64,000 nt of DNA from Paenibacillus auburnensis (GCF_927798115.1 NZ_CAKMMG010000005.1:248001-312000), one strand, 5' to 3'; numbered from the stretch's first letter, positions 34,919 through 43,546 are shown. Made by a program: numbers and translations. Notes: generated from the sequence alone by a model not told the origin.

Positions 34919-36619
34919 TCAGTACAGCAGTAAACAGCCGAAGGGTTCAATCTCCACGAGAATCCGACCAGAATTCCGGATGGTTGCCCCGCTGAGCAAG
35001 TCAGTCAGCACATTTTTGTCAGAACGGAGGCTGCATAGCTCAAGCTGGTAGGCATTCGGAGAATTATTAATGATCACGCCGATCTTATCCTGTTCCCAGC
35101 GCCGGACAAAACCAAGTACACCCCGCACTTCGTCTGTGAACCAGGGGCGGAAACTACCCTTTTGCAGGATGGTATGCTGTTTTCTCAGGGCAATCAGCGT
35201 CTTGTACCATTCATGCAGCTCCGCATTCTGCTCCTGCGCCTGCCAGAGCATGGGTTTCCGGCAGTGCGGATCGGTCGCTCCCTCCATGCCAACCTCGTCT
35301 CCGTAATAAATCATCGGAATACCGATATAGGTCAACTGAAAAAAAACAGCCAGCTTCATCCGCTTAAGCGCCGTGCCTTCCCGGTCCCAGCCGCGTCCAT
35401 TCTCCTTGCAGGCTGTCAGGAAACGCTCTGTATCATGGCTTCCAAGCAGCTGGAACATGGCCGAGTTGGCCTGATCGTTGCATAGGGCTTCGGCATGAAG
35501 CAGCTGCTCCATAAAGCGCGCCGGTCCGCCCGACTGCAGTGCAAAAAACTCCAGCACCGCCTCCCGCAGAACATAATTCATACCGCCGTCAAACTGGTCT
35601 CCCCTTAACCATGGGCCGGATGCATGCATAATTTCCCCGATCAGCAGCAGTTCAGGGAACTCCGCTTTCAGCTCCCGGCGCAGCCGTGTCCAGAACTGCG
35701 GATTCACTTCATTTGCCACATCCAGACGCCAACCGTCGATTCCCGCCTCCCGCACCCAGTATTGGGCCACGGCAAGCATATAATCAGCTGTCGCGGGGTT
35801 ATCCATATTCAGCTTAGGCATAGTGACTTCTGCTTTAGCGAAGGTCTCATAGTTAGGTGAGGGAAGCTGCCGGACCGGGTAGGAACGGATAAAGAACCAG
35901 TCTTTATAGCGTGAATGCTCACCATGCTCCAGGACATCCTTGAACGCAAAAAACGTATCTCCCGCATGGTTGAACACCGCATCCAGCAATACTTTAATGC
36001 CATGGCGGTGCGCTTCTTCAACGAGTGCCTTAAGGTCGTCTATGCTGCCAAAGGCCGGATCAATCCGGTAATAATCCGAAGTATTGTATTTATGTTCAGA
36101 AGGTGACTCGAAGATAGGGGTCATGTATATAGCCGTTACTCCCAGCTCCTGGAGATACGGTATTTTCTCAGTGATACCCTGCAGGGTTCCGTGGTTGAAG
36201 CTGCTGGGGTATATCTGATAGACAACAGCCCCGGTGCTCCATGACGGCAGCTTCAGCGCCTCGGGCCTGTGCATATAAGCATACTGAAAAGACCCGGCAT
36301 GCTCTCTGTTTCCAGCCACTCCCCTCTCTCCGAACCATACATACTCACCTGCCGGGTTCTGGGCATGAAACAAATATCTGCATTTACCGGTTTCCGTTAA
36401 AATGACGGCCTCATGAATCTCATAAGCACCGGCAGAACCGATCCGCTCCATCAGCAGCGGCTGTTCACTGCCGGGTGAATCATAACGGTCAGAATGAATT
36501 ACGGTACAGCATAACTGCTGGCCGCCTTGCACGAATAACCGCAGCTTCAATGCACCCGGGCCGGCGGGAAAAGCAAACGGGTCTTCGGCCGTATGATAGA
36601 AAAACCAGTGTGTCGGCAT
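34919..36619 (-). CDS. Intracellular GH13 alpha-glycosidase (neopullulanase/cyclomaltodextrinase type)
   Basis: An N-terminal CBM34-like beta domain (residues 1-125) precedes the (beta/alpha)8 barrel. The three catalytic acids are seen: Asp300 in GWRLDVANE, Glu329 in LLIGEIM and Asp396 in GSHDTE, with AVFNH as conserved region I. There is no signal peptide, so it degrades imported maltodextrins or cyclodextrins. The ATG at 36619 is chosen because AAAAGGAG precedes it; longer starts extend into the operator region. 566 residues, normal. A strong promoter with a LacI-type palindrome lies upstream, which suggests repression by a MalR-like regulator or CcpA. Confidence 0.92.
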   Translation of the reverse strand: MPTHWFFYHTAEDPFAFPAGPGALKLRLFVQGGQQLCCTVIHSDRYDSPGSEQPLLMERIGSAGAYEIHEAVILTETGKCRYLFHAQNPAGEYVWFGERGVAGNREHAGSFQYAYMHRPEALKLPSWSTGAVVYQIYPSSFNHGTLQGITEKIPYLQELGVTAIYMTPIFESPSEHKYNTSDYYRIDPAFGSIDDLKALVEEAHRHGIKVLLDAVFNHAGDTFFAFKDVLEHGEHSRYKDWFFIRSYPVRQLPSPNYETFAKAEVTMPKLNMDNPATADYMLAVAQYWVREAGIDGWRLDVANEVNPQFWTRLRRELKAEFPELLLIGEIMHASGPWLRGDQFDGGMNYVLREAVLEFFALQSGGPARFMEQLLHAEALCNDQANSAMFQLLGSHDTERFLTACKENGRGWDREGTALKRMKLAVFFQLTYIGIPMIYYGDEVGMEGATDPHCRKPMLWQAQEQNAELHEWYKTLIALRKQHTILQKGSFRPWFTDEVRGVLGFVRRWEQDKIGVIINNSPNAYQLELCSLRSDKNVLTDLLSGATIRNSGRILVEIEPFGCLLLY

Positions 36620-36693
36620 GTTTATACAGTCTCCTTTTGAAGGGATGATTAATCCGGTTCTGTTGATATAAAATGAACTATTTCCCGATTCTA

Positions 36694-36707
36694 GGAAACC
36701 GGTTTCC
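36694..36707. promoter_or_regulatory. LacI-type operator palindrome before the GH13 gene
   Basis: GGAAACCGGTTTCC is a perfect 14-bp palindrome with the central CG step typical of LacI-family operators. It overlaps or follows the predicted transcription start, so binding should block transcription. Confidence 0.65.
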
Positions 36708-36716
36708 CTCAATCGA

Positions 36717-36744
36717 AATTAACATGTGCTGGATATGTTGTCAA
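36717..36744 (-). promoter_or_regulatory. Promoter of the GH13 gene
   Basis: Minus strand TTGACA (36744-36739) with TTAATT (36722-36717) after 16 bp. The -35 is perfect and the -10 is weak. Confidence 0.55.
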
Positions 36745-36770
36745 TGTAATTCAGACGTATGCCATACAAC

Positions 36771-36806
36771 AAAAGCCTATTCCACAGACTGTTGTGAAAT
36801 AGGCTC
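36771..36806 (-). terminator. Intrinsic terminator after the esterase gene
   Basis: Minus strand GCCTATTTCACA/TGTGGAATAGGC, a 12-bp stem with one mismatch, followed by TTTTG. Confidence 0.8.
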
Positions 36807-36844
36807 TACCTGGAGTATACCGTTGTACTTAGGTTCCATCTTCG

Positions 36845-37513
36845 TCATGAAGCTCCCGAGCTTTCAATGAATTGCAGTACTTCGTTCATTACCCGCTTAC
36901 TGTCGTTGCAATGGCAGAGCATATGGCCGCTTTTTTCTATCATGAGCACCTGCTTATGCTCGGAGGGAATGGTCTGCTGAAGAAAGCCTGCGCTTTTGGT
37001 CTTGACCAGGTGGTCCCTTTTGCCCTGCACGATCAGGGTGGGAATTGTTATTTGCGGATAGATGTCAAAGCTTTCACGGACGAGCCGCTGAAATTCCCGG
37101 GTGGCCTTTGCGGGTGTGGAGCCGAATTTGCTGAAGTAATTCTTAAGCATGGTGAGGCTGCCCAGCGTTCTCAGAATCTCCAGCGGATTCAGCGGGAATA
37201 CAGGCGTTGACAGCAGTGTGAGTGATTTGATACAGGCCGGATATTGCACAGACAGATGGGAGGCGATCAGCGCACCAGTGGAAAAACCGATAAGATGAAC
37301 CGCCTCATAATCATCAAGCAGCTTATTCAATTCATCTTCAGCACTTTTCTGCCAGTCAAACCGGTCTGACTGCAGCAGATCCTGTCTGCTGCCGCCATGG
37401 CCCTTCAATGTAAACGTCCGGGAGTGGTAATTATGCTGCTCCATAAACTGTGACAACGGGGAGATTTCATATTCGCCGCCGGTGAAGCCGTGAATGAACA
37501 AACAGCCGTTCAT
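36845..37513 (-). CDS. Alpha/beta-hydrolase carboxylesterase (Est30-like)
   Basis: A cytoplasmic serine esterase of 222 residues. The triad is visible: nucleophile Ser in IGFSTGAL near residue 78, Asp in QGKRDHLV near 172, and His in KSGHMLC near 202; the oxyanion region is FIHGFTGGEYE at the N-terminus. Such enzymes hydrolyse short acyl esters; the physiological substrate is unknown. ATG with AGAGGACAGG. Closed by its own terminator. Confidence 0.9.
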   Translation of the reverse strand: MNGCLFIHGFTGGEYEISPLSQFMEQHNYHSRTFTLKGHGGSRQDLLQSDRFDWQKSAEDELNKLLDDYEAVHLIGFSTGALIASHLSVQYPACIKSLTLLSTPVFPLNPLEILRTLGSLTMLKNYFSKFGSTPAKATREFQRLVRESFDIYPQITIPTLIVQGKRDHLVKTKSAGFLQQTIPSEHKQVLMIEKSGHMLCHCNDSKRVMNEVLQFIESSGAS

Positions 37514-37588
37514 GACCTGTCCTCTTTTCCTATAGGGGATTTACCGCAGACTTCGGGTTTTACGGCTTATTTTATCCATTTATTGAAA

Positions 37589-37623
37589 ATTAAACCTTAA
37601 CGGTGTAATCGTCAAGGTTTAAT
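37589..37623 (-). terminator. Probable terminator after yunB
   Basis: ATTAAACCTT (37589-37598) pairs with AAGGTTTAAT (37614-37623); the minus strand continues with TTTTC. It is AT-rich and therefore a weaker call. Confidence 0.55.
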
Positions 37624-37629
37624 TCATGG

Positions 37630-38790
37630 TTACTCCCCTCCGCCTGCATCTGTGCTGCTGTCCACTGCCTTCCCCGCGTTCCCTGAATCCCCGCCGCCGG
37701 AAGCCGGTGTGACTGCAGCACCATTGTGATTATCCGCACCTGTTCCACTTTCCCCGGCATCTGCCCCGCTATCCGTTTCCCCGGTCTTGGCACCGGACTG
37801 TTCAGGAGCTGGAATCGCAATCCCCGGCGCGTTGCTGCCATTCTCTCCGACAGGCCTGCCCTGGTTATCGTAATAATACATTGGCACGTCTCCCACAACC
37901 ATCAGATAGGACACAGGAATTTCTGTATCCACCACCTGCGGCTCCATATCAAATGGAACGACGACGGCGACTTCGGTAACGATATGAATGTAGACCTCGA
38001 CCAGAATCATATTAATGCCCGCATTTTTCTGGCGGGTATTCAGTTCTACCTTCACCGCTCCCTGCGGTTCAATCTTAATTGGAACATCAGGGCCAAAGGA
38101 GGCGATGAGCGGACTGTCCAGCGCCTGGCCGAGCGGAATATGCTCTGTCCGGTTATGCAGCTCCTGCAGTGTGGACTGGATGACCTCTGCCGCCTGTGAG
38201 GTGATCCGCATATGCTCTCTGTAATTAAGCATGAAGCCTGATATTTTGCCGTTCTTATCCGTTTTCCAGTCAATGAGCGCCTCCGCGTTGCCCCCATCGG
38301 CAACCTGGGAGGTAATCGCCTTGTTAATCGATTCCGTGGCGATTTGCTTCACCCGGATCTGGGCCAGGTGGATAATCGGCGGGCGCAGATGCTTCTCCAC
38401 ATAACGCAGGCCCTGCAGCATGCCCAGTACCAGCACCAGGCTCAGAATGAGCCAGAAGCGCCCCCGCCTGCGCGGCCGTGGTGCAGCTCCGGCGCTGCCC
38501 CCATTCCTGCTGCCGCCGCTGCTCGGCAGCCTGAACAGCTTCCCGCCGCCCCGGAGTCCGCCGGTCATACCCTGTCCGGACAGCCGGCTTGCGGAGCTCC
38601 GCGGTCTTGCCTTAAAAGCCGGACTGCGCCCTGCCGGACGCGGAATTCCGGCTTTCGACGGCTTCGCCTTGAATGCCGGGCTGCGCCCTGCCGGTCTCGG
38701 CAAGCCGTGCAAGCTCACCTTCGGCAGCCGCAGGCGGCCCAGGTTCGGCATCACGGCTCTCCGGCTTCCCCATTTTCGAATTCTGCCCAT
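37630..38790 (-). CDS. yunB: Sporulation protein YunB with extended basic N-terminus and disordered tail
   Basis: The core (about residues 110-320) matches YunB, a sigma-E-controlled sporulation protein: one membrane helix (RFWLILSLVLVLGMLQGLRYVEKHLRPP) and an extracytoplasmic region (IRVKQIATESINKAITSQV ... YREHMRITSQAAEVIQ ... PLGQALDSPLIASFGPDVPIKIEPQG). Around it lie unusual extensions. The N-terminal 105 residues are very basic and contain two copies of PRPAGRSPAFKA (residues about 31-42 and 51-62). The C-terminal 60 residues are Gly/Ala/Ser/Asp-rich and disordered. The molecular role of YunB is unknown. Confidence 0.87.
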   Translation of the reverse strand: MGRIRKWGSRRAVMPNLGRLRLPKVSLHGLPRPAGRSPAFKAKPSKAGIPRPAGRSPAFKARPRSSASRLSGQGMTGGLRGGGKLFRLPSSGGSRNGGSAGAAPRPRRRGRFWLILSLVLVLGMLQGLRYVEKHLRPPIIHLAQIRVKQIATESINKAITSQVADGGNAEALIDWKTDKNGKISGFMLNYREHMRITSQAAEVIQSTLQELHNRTEHIPLGQALDSPLIASFGPDVPIKIEPQGAVKVELNTRQKNAGINMILVEVYIHIVTEVAVVVPFDMEPQVVDTEIPVSYLMVVGDVPMYYYDNQGRPVGENGSNAPGIAIPAPEQSGAKTGETDSGADAGESGTGADNHNGAAVTPASGGGDSGNAGKAVDSSTDAGGGE

Positions 38791-38862
38791 GCTTTATTCG
38801 TCCCTCCCGGTATCCCTGCGGTCAAGCCGCCTCTAATTACTATAGGGTATTCAGACAGGGGG

Positions 38863-38911
38863 CAAAAAAGAAGAACGTCCCTCCAGTGCAGGCACTGTTA
38901 GAAACGTTCTT
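38863..38911 (-). terminator. Intrinsic terminator after the VTT gene
   Basis: Minus strand AAGAACGT (38911-38904) and ACGTTCTT (38878-38871) enclose a second inner stem CAGTG/CACTG, followed by CTTTTTTG. Confidence 0.82.
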
Positions 38912-38930
38912 GTACGATGATCATATAATG

Positions 38931-39542
38931 TTACTCCATCCGTTTCCGCTTATCCTCCTGCAAATGTCCCCAGTGGAAACGAACAAAGATTCCGAGCAAA
39001 ACCGCGATGAATACCGCATACCAGAGCAGGAACCCGTTCCATTCCTCCCGCGGGACAATAAGGGATGAACCAATCGTTCCAAACAGCCAGATATAAGACA
39101 GGTTGCCAAGTACCGTGCCCCAGATATAAGACCGGGCTTTAATCGGCGAAACCGCGGACATTAAATTAATAATATTGCTGGGCATAATGGGCACGGTGCG
39201 CAGCAGAACCAGCGTCCATATCCCGTACCGGTCTAGATAACGCTGCCACTTGTCATAACGCTTCAGTTTGGAGCGCCATTTCCGGTCGAACCAGCCGAAC
39301 AGGTATCTGCGGAACAGGAAATAAACAAGCACCGAGCCTAAATTGCAGGCCATCCAGCTGACCAGCATTCCGCCAATGATATTAAATTCGGATACATGCA
39401 GAACAATCAGTACCGCCAGCGGAAAAAATCCGAATAAACTCTGCAGCAGGGTAAGCGGAATCGTCGCCAGCAAAATATAGGGTCCGCTCAGGCCCAGACT
39501 TTGCAGCAGCCAATCAATCCAGGTGTTTATGGTCTCTGTCAT
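38931..39542 (-). CDS. VTT-domain (TVP38/DedA-family) membrane protein
   Basis: A 203-residue polytopic membrane protein of the VTT/SNARE-associated superfamily. It has the GFFPLAVLIVLHVSEFNIIGG re-entrant region, the arginine-bearing RYGIWTLVLLRTVPIMPSNIINL motif near residue 110 and GTVLGNLSYIWL. Members include scramblases and undecaprenyl-phosphate or phosphatidylethanolamine flippases, but the lipid cannot be predicted here. The ATG is eight bases after AAAGGAG. GGAGCTG (39581-39575) and CAGCTCC (39549-39543) flank the ribosome site and may hold it in a loop. A structured leader with its own terminator lies upstream. Confidence 0.88.
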   Translation of the reverse strand: MTETINTWIDWLLQSLGLSGPYILLATIPLTLLQSLFGFFPLAVLIVLHVSEFNIIGGMLVSWMACNLGSVLVYFLFRRYLFGWFDRKWRSKLKRYDKWQRYLDRYGIWTLVLLRTVPIMPSNIINLMSAVSPIKARSYIWGTVLGNLSYIWLFGTIGSSLIVPREEWNGFLLWYAVFIAVLLGIFVRFHWGHLQEDKRKRME

Positions 39543-39611
39543 GGAGCTGTCTCCTTTCTCGGCTATTGCTTCATCAGCTCCGCTGAGTACTTATATATGG
39601 TTTATTTTTCA

Positions 39612-39778
39612 AGAAAAACACCCCTTACGGGGTGTTTATTGAAAAGAGTTTATAAAGTGCATATGAAGATGTATGTAAAGAACAAACACCGGCTAAAATG
39701 AGACGTCTTAGCCGTCACCTCAGAGATGGTTACAGTTTTGTAGCCATCTGTTCTTTTCATCATAGCATACATCTTCAT
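39612..39778 (-). ncRNA. Structured RNA candidate with terminator upstream of the VTT gene
   Basis: A 13-bp perfect inverted repeat (39663-39675 and 39766-39778) and a 7-bp one (39677-39683 and 39750-39756) enclose two hairpins: CGGCTAA/TTAGCCG (39690-39696, 39708-39714) and a 10-bp stem with one wobble (39724-39733, 39740-39749). Together they form a three-way junction. On the minus strand TGCTATGAT (39765-39757 region) is an extended -10, and a perfect 9-bp terminator AACACCCCGTAAGGGGTGTT plus TTTC closes the unit at 39640-39612, 70 bases before the VTT start. The layout is that of a riboswitch or a small RNA; I recognise no known class. The strand is inferred from promoter and terminator. 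Confidence 0.5.
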
Positions 39779-39811
39779 CTGCTGCAAAAGCGGACAAGCC
39801 GCATCTTTATG

Positions 39812-40687
39812 CTATTCTTGTGCCTGAACGGTCCAGCTATTCACCTGATCGGCATGCTCTTCCACCCAGCTCTTGGCTGCATCCTCAGGGGATTGTCCAT
39901 TTGCAATATCAACCATAACCTGTTCCATATCTTCAGGGGTCCAGTTGAATTGATCCAGGAATTGATACACTTCCGGCATATCCGCCGCTAGGCCTTTACG
40001 CACCATAGTATGGATCTGCTCGGCTCCCCCGTATACACCTTTAGGATCTTCCAGATATTTCAGGTCCATATTGGCGAACATCCAGTGCGGTGTCCATCCG
40101 GTCACGACAATCGGTTCATTGTTCCGGTAAGCCTTTTCCAGCTCCTGAACCATTGCCGCCGATGAGCTTTCAAGCAGCGTATAGTCACTCAGACCGTAGT
40201 CTGCAATGGCCTGCTCCGTTGCCATCATAATCCCGGCCCCCGGCTCGATGCCGACAATCCGGTTATTCAGCGTTCCCGCCAAATCACTGCTCTTCAAATC
40301 TTCAATCGAGCTGATATCCATATACGCCGGAACGGCAAGGCCTGTCTTCGTGCCATCCAGATTCGGTCCTAAATCCTCAATTTTATCGCCGTACTGCTCC
40401 AGATAAGAGGCATGTGTGCCAGGCAGCCAAGCGGCAACCATCGCATCCGCGCTTCCGTCAGCAGTGCCTGCCCACATCGGGCCGGCATCCACCTGCAGCA
40501 TTTCTACAGTCATCCCAAGCTTAGATTCCAGCACTTCTTTGACGATATAAGTACTGGCAATTTCCGAGTCCCAGGCCACATACGCCAGCTTCACCGTCTT
40601 GCCTCCGCCGCTCACCTTGGACGAGCATCCGGCTATGACAGCCACCAGCAGTACGGCGAGCAGTAATCCTATGCTTTTCTTCTTCAT
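39812..40687 (-). CDS. Glycine betaine ABC transporter substrate-binding lipoprotein (OpuAC type)
   Basis: Binds compatible solutes such as glycine betaine for uptake under osmotic stress. The lipoprotein signal MKKKSIGLLLAVLLVAVIAGC is followed by the OpuAC domain: KLAYVAWDSEIASTYIVKEVLE, MWAGTADGSADAMVAAWLP and VVTGWTPHWMFANMDLKYL. These contain the Trp residues that cage the quaternary ammonium group. AGGAG stands 13 bases before the ATG at 40687, 10 before a TTG at 40690, and only 4 before an ATG at 40696, so the exact start is open. It is the last gene of the opuA-type operon. Confidence 0.93.
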   Translation of the reverse strand: MKKKSIGLLLAVLLVAVIAGCSSKVSGGGKTVKLAYVAWDSEIASTYIVKEVLESKLGMTVEMLQVDAGPMWAGTADGSADAMVAAWLPGTHASYLEQYGDKIEDLGPNLDGTKTGLAVPAYMDISSIEDLKSSDLAGTLNNRIVGIEPGAGIMMATEQAIADYGLSDYTLLESSSAAMVQELEKAYRNNEPIVVTGWTPHWMFANMDLKYLEDPKGVYGGAEQIHTMVRKGLAADMPEVYQFLDQFNWTPEDMEQVMVDIANGQSPEDAAKSWVEEHADQVNSWTVQAQE

Positions 40688-40703
40688 CAATCTCATCACA
40701 CTC

Positions 40704-41537
40704 CTATGATTGTTTAGCTTTGAACAGCTTTTGGGTCAGGCGGTCGAGCAGAATCGCAATAATGACGATCGCAATCCCCGCTTCAAAGCCCGCTCCGGTC
40801 TTCGCCTGTGATACCGCGCGGTATACGTAGGCTCCCACGCCCTGCGCACCGATCATCGACGAGATCACGACCATCGACAGCGACAGCATAATTGTCTGGT
40901 TAATGCCGGCCATTATGGTCGGCAGGGCAATCGGCAGCTGCAGCTTGAACAGCTTCTGGCCTGCCGTAGATCCGAAGGCATCCGCTGCTTCGACCAGCTC
41001 AGGCGATACCTGGCGAATCCCCAGATTCGTCAGCCGGATTGTTGGCGGAATCGCAAATATAATAGAAGCAATAACTCCGGGAACGACGCCCAGCGAGAAA
41101 AAGGATACCGCGGGCAGCAGGTATACAAACGCAGGCATGGTCTGCATAAAATCGAGCACCGGAGTTACAATATTCTGCACCGTCTTGCTCTGGGCACAAA
41201 GTACGCCGACCGGAACACCGATCAGTACAGCCAGCACTGAAGCGGTCAATACCAGCGCCAGTGACTGCATAGACGGGTTCCACAAGCCGAGATTATCAAT
41301 CAGCAGCAGCCCGATTACCGCAAACAGCGCCATACGCCATTTGCCGATCCAGTAGGCCAGAGCAGTAATAATTAGAGTAAGAACAAGGGCCGGAAGGAAG
41401 GTTAATGCGGCTTCAATTCCGCTTACCATTCCGCCGATCACAGCATGAATGAGGTCAAAGAAAGGGCCAAAATAGGTCATCAGGCATTTCTCAAGCCACT
41501 CGATGCCTTTCCCGATTGGTAATTTAGGGATGTTCAT
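40704..41537 (-). CDS. Glycine betaine ABC transporter permease (OpuAB type)
   Basis: The membrane subunit, 277 residues with six or more helices. The EAA loop reads VEAADAFGSTAGQKLFKLQLP near residue 180, and the N-terminal WLEKCLMTYFGPFFDLI is typical of OpuAB/ProW. The start ATG overlaps the ATPase stop by four bases (ATGA), with GGAAGGAGG upstream. The binding protein gene follows within 20 bp. The substrate assignment rests on the adjacent OpuAC-type protein and the divergent GbsR-like regulator. Confidence 0.94.
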   Translation of the reverse strand: MNIPKLPIGKGIEWLEKCLMTYFGPFFDLIHAVIGGMVSGIEAALTFLPALVLTLIITALAYWIGKWRMALFAVIGLLLIDNLGLWNPSMQSLALVLTASVLAVLIGVPVGVLCAQSKTVQNIVTPVLDFMQTMPAFVYLLPAVSFFSLGVVPGVIASIIFAIPPTIRLTNLGIRQVSPELVEAADAFGSTAGQKLFKLQLPIALPTIMAGINQTIMLSLSMVVISSMIGAQGVGAYVYRAVSQAKTGAGFEAGIAIVIIAILLDRLTQKLFKAKQS

Positions 41538-42733
41538 GAGCCGTAGCCTCCTTCCGGAACCGCATTACCGGCTAGTGCGGACAATACGGCTCCTTTGATG
41601 ACAATCCCCTTGAGCTTATCGGCTTCGTCTACGACCGCAACGGGCAGATGGGTCTCCGACATAAGCTCAAACAGATCATTCAGCAGGGTATCCGGGCTGA
41701 CACGGGGAATTTCCCGCTGCAGCACCTCAAGAATGCTTTTATTTTCTTTCAGTGCTCTTGAAGCATCATCAGCTGTAAGTACACCCTGCAGCTTCATTTC
41801 ATTATTCGCCACATACAGGCTGGACACGCCGCTGTCCCGCATGAGCTGCAGCGCAACCCGAGGCCCGCGCTCCGGCCGGATCATTTCCGGCTGGCGCATG
41901 ATGTGGGAAGCGGTCAGCACTTTGGACAGATCCACGTCCTCGACAAACCGCTCTACATATTTGTTGGCCGGCTGAATGAGAATTTCTTCCGGTGTACCGA
42001 TCTGCACGATCACCCCATCCTTCATCAGGGCAATCCGGTCGCCGATCCGCAGCGCCTCGTCCAGATCATGGGTAATGAAGACGATCGTCTTCTTCACCCG
42101 GGCCTGCAGCTCCAGCAGCTCCTGCTGCATATCCTTGCGGATCAGCGGATCCAGCGCACTAAAGGCTTCATCCATCAGCAGAATGTCAGGATCATTAGCA
42201 AGTCCTCTGGCAAGGCCGACCCGCTGCTGCATACCGCCGCTCAGCTGATCCGGGCGGTGGTTCTCCCAGCCTTTAAGGCCTACGAGCTCCAGCGCCTCCA
42301 TCGCAAGTCGGGTCCGCTCTCTTTTATCTACACCCTGCACTTCAAGGCCGTATTCGGCGTTGGCCAGCACGCTGCGGTGCGGGAACAGGCCAAACTTCTG
42401 AAATACCATACCGATATTTTTACGCCGGAACGTACGCAGCTCTTCGGAATTCATCTTAACTACATCCTTGCCTTTGAAAAAAACCTGGCCCCCGGTGGGC
42501 TCAATCAAACGGTTCAATAAACGGACTAGCGTCGATTTGCCGCTGCCCGACAAGCCCATAATGACAAATATTTCTCCTTCGTCGATGCTGAACTCGGCCT
42601 TATTGACCCCTACAGTCAGCTTGGCCTCCCGGGCAATTTTCTCTTTGGACCAGCCTTGTTCCAGTAATGGAAGGGCACGTCCTGCATCGTTACCGAATAC
42701 TTTGGTAAGTTGCTTCACCTCTATAATTGCCAT
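41534..42733 (-). CDS. Glycine betaine ABC transporter ATP-binding protein with CBS domains (OpuAA type)
   Basis: The ATPase of the osmoprotectant importer. The N-terminus has the quaternary-amine family extension (KVFGNDAGRALPLLEQGWSKEKIA). Walker A is GLSGSGKST, the signature is LSGGMQQR and Walker B is ILLMDEAFSALDP. The last 120 residues are a pair of CBS domains, which in OpuA sense ionic strength or cyclic di-AMP. 399 residues, normal. ATG behind AGAAGGAGGT. First gene of the operon. Confidence 0.95.
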   Translation of the reverse strand: MAIIEVKQLTKVFGNDAGRALPLLEQGWSKEKIAREAKLTVGVNKAEFSIDEGEIFVIMGLSGSGKSTLVRLLNRLIEPTGGQVFFKGKDVVKMNSEELRTFRRKNIGMVFQKFGLFPHRSVLANAEYGLEVQGVDKRERTRLAMEALELVGLKGWENHRPDQLSGGMQQRVGLARGLANDPDILLMDEAFSALDPLIRKDMQQELLELQARVKKTIVFITHDLDEALRIGDRIALMKDGVIVQIGTPEEILIQPANKYVERFVEDVDLSKVLTASHIMRQPEMIRPERGPRVALQLMRDSGVSSLYVANNEMKLQGVLTADDASRALKENKSILEVLQREIPRVSPDTLLNDLFELMSETHLPVAVVDEADKLKGIVIKGAVLSALAGNAVPEGGYGS

Positions 42734-42781
42734 GGTGACCTCCTTCTCCCCTTATGTTATTCAGGTAGTTGCTCCTCACTA

Positions 42782-42824
42782 AGTGTAGCGGAGTTGTGAA
42801 AAGAGACGCAAAGCGCGTATACGC
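42782..42824 (-). promoter_or_regulatory. Promoter and palindrome of the opuA-type operon
   Basis: Minus strand TTGCGT (42811-42806) and TACACT (42787-42782) with an 18-bp spacer. A perfect 10-bp palindrome GCGTATACGC (42815-42824) touches the -35 box and is a candidate site for the divergent GbsR-like repressor. Confidence 0.5.
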
Positions 42825-42988
42825 TAAAAATTTAGTGTACAGTTTTAACTTTACGTACTTTACATAAAGAATACTCTGTTTTACGCCATATTCCGTTCTG
42901 CATGAATTCTTTACTTATCGCTAAGGATTTGATTACAATACATTTGAGAGGTTTGCAGTCTATCAGCCTATTCCTCAGGAGGGACATC

Positions 42989-43546
42989 ATGAACGATTTA
43001 GAAGGGCTTCCGCCCGAGCAGATACAGCGAATCATCAAGGCCCGCGAGCGGGTGATTGATTCCATCGGTAAAAATATGGATTTGTACGGAATTACGCTGT
43101 CCATCGGGCATTTATATGGATATATGTATTTTAATGAGGGACCCGTAACGCTGGATGATTTAAGCCGCACCATGGGGATGAGCAAGACCTCCATGAGCAC
43201 AGGCGTCCGCACACTGCTTGATCTGAAGATGATTGACAAAGTGTGGGGAAAAGGTACGCGCAAGGATCTGTTCGAGGTCGTGCCTGACTGGCATCAGAAT
43301 TTCAGCGACTATTTCTCTATCAAGTGGCGCAAAGCCGTGGAGGGCAATATGACTGCACTGGCCAAGTCACTGGCCGAAATCAAAGCGATGCAGACCGAAT
43401 ACGCGGAGGATACGGAGGTGCTGCGGCTGCTGACGAATGATGAAGCCAAAATTGAGGAAGCCATCAAATACTACCGCTGGCTGCTGAAGCTGATCGAGGC
43501 GCTGGAAACCGGCAAGATTTTTGAACTTATTCCCAAGGAAACCTAA
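42989..43546 (+). CDS. GbsR/MarR-family transcriptional regulator
   Basis: A winged-helix regulator of 185 residues. The helix-turn-helix is visible in VTLDDLSRTMGMSKTSMSTGVRTLLDL near residue 48-75. The C-terminal half is helical and likely mediates dimerisation. GbsR-type proteins repress glycine betaine uptake or choline oxidation genes and respond to choline. The divergent position next to the opuA-type operon supports that role. The ATG at 42989 has AGGAGGG upstream; an in-frame ATG at 42902 has none. Confidence 0.88.
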   Translation: MNDLEGLPPEQIQRIIKARERVIDSIGKNMDLYGITLSIGHLYGYMYFNEGPVTLDDLSRTMGMSKTSMSTGVRTLLDLKMIDKVWGKGTRKDLFEVVPDWHQNFSDYFSIKWRKAVEGNMTALAKSLAEIKAMQTEYAEDTEVLRLLTNDEAKIEEAIKYYRWLLKLIEALETGKIFELIPKET

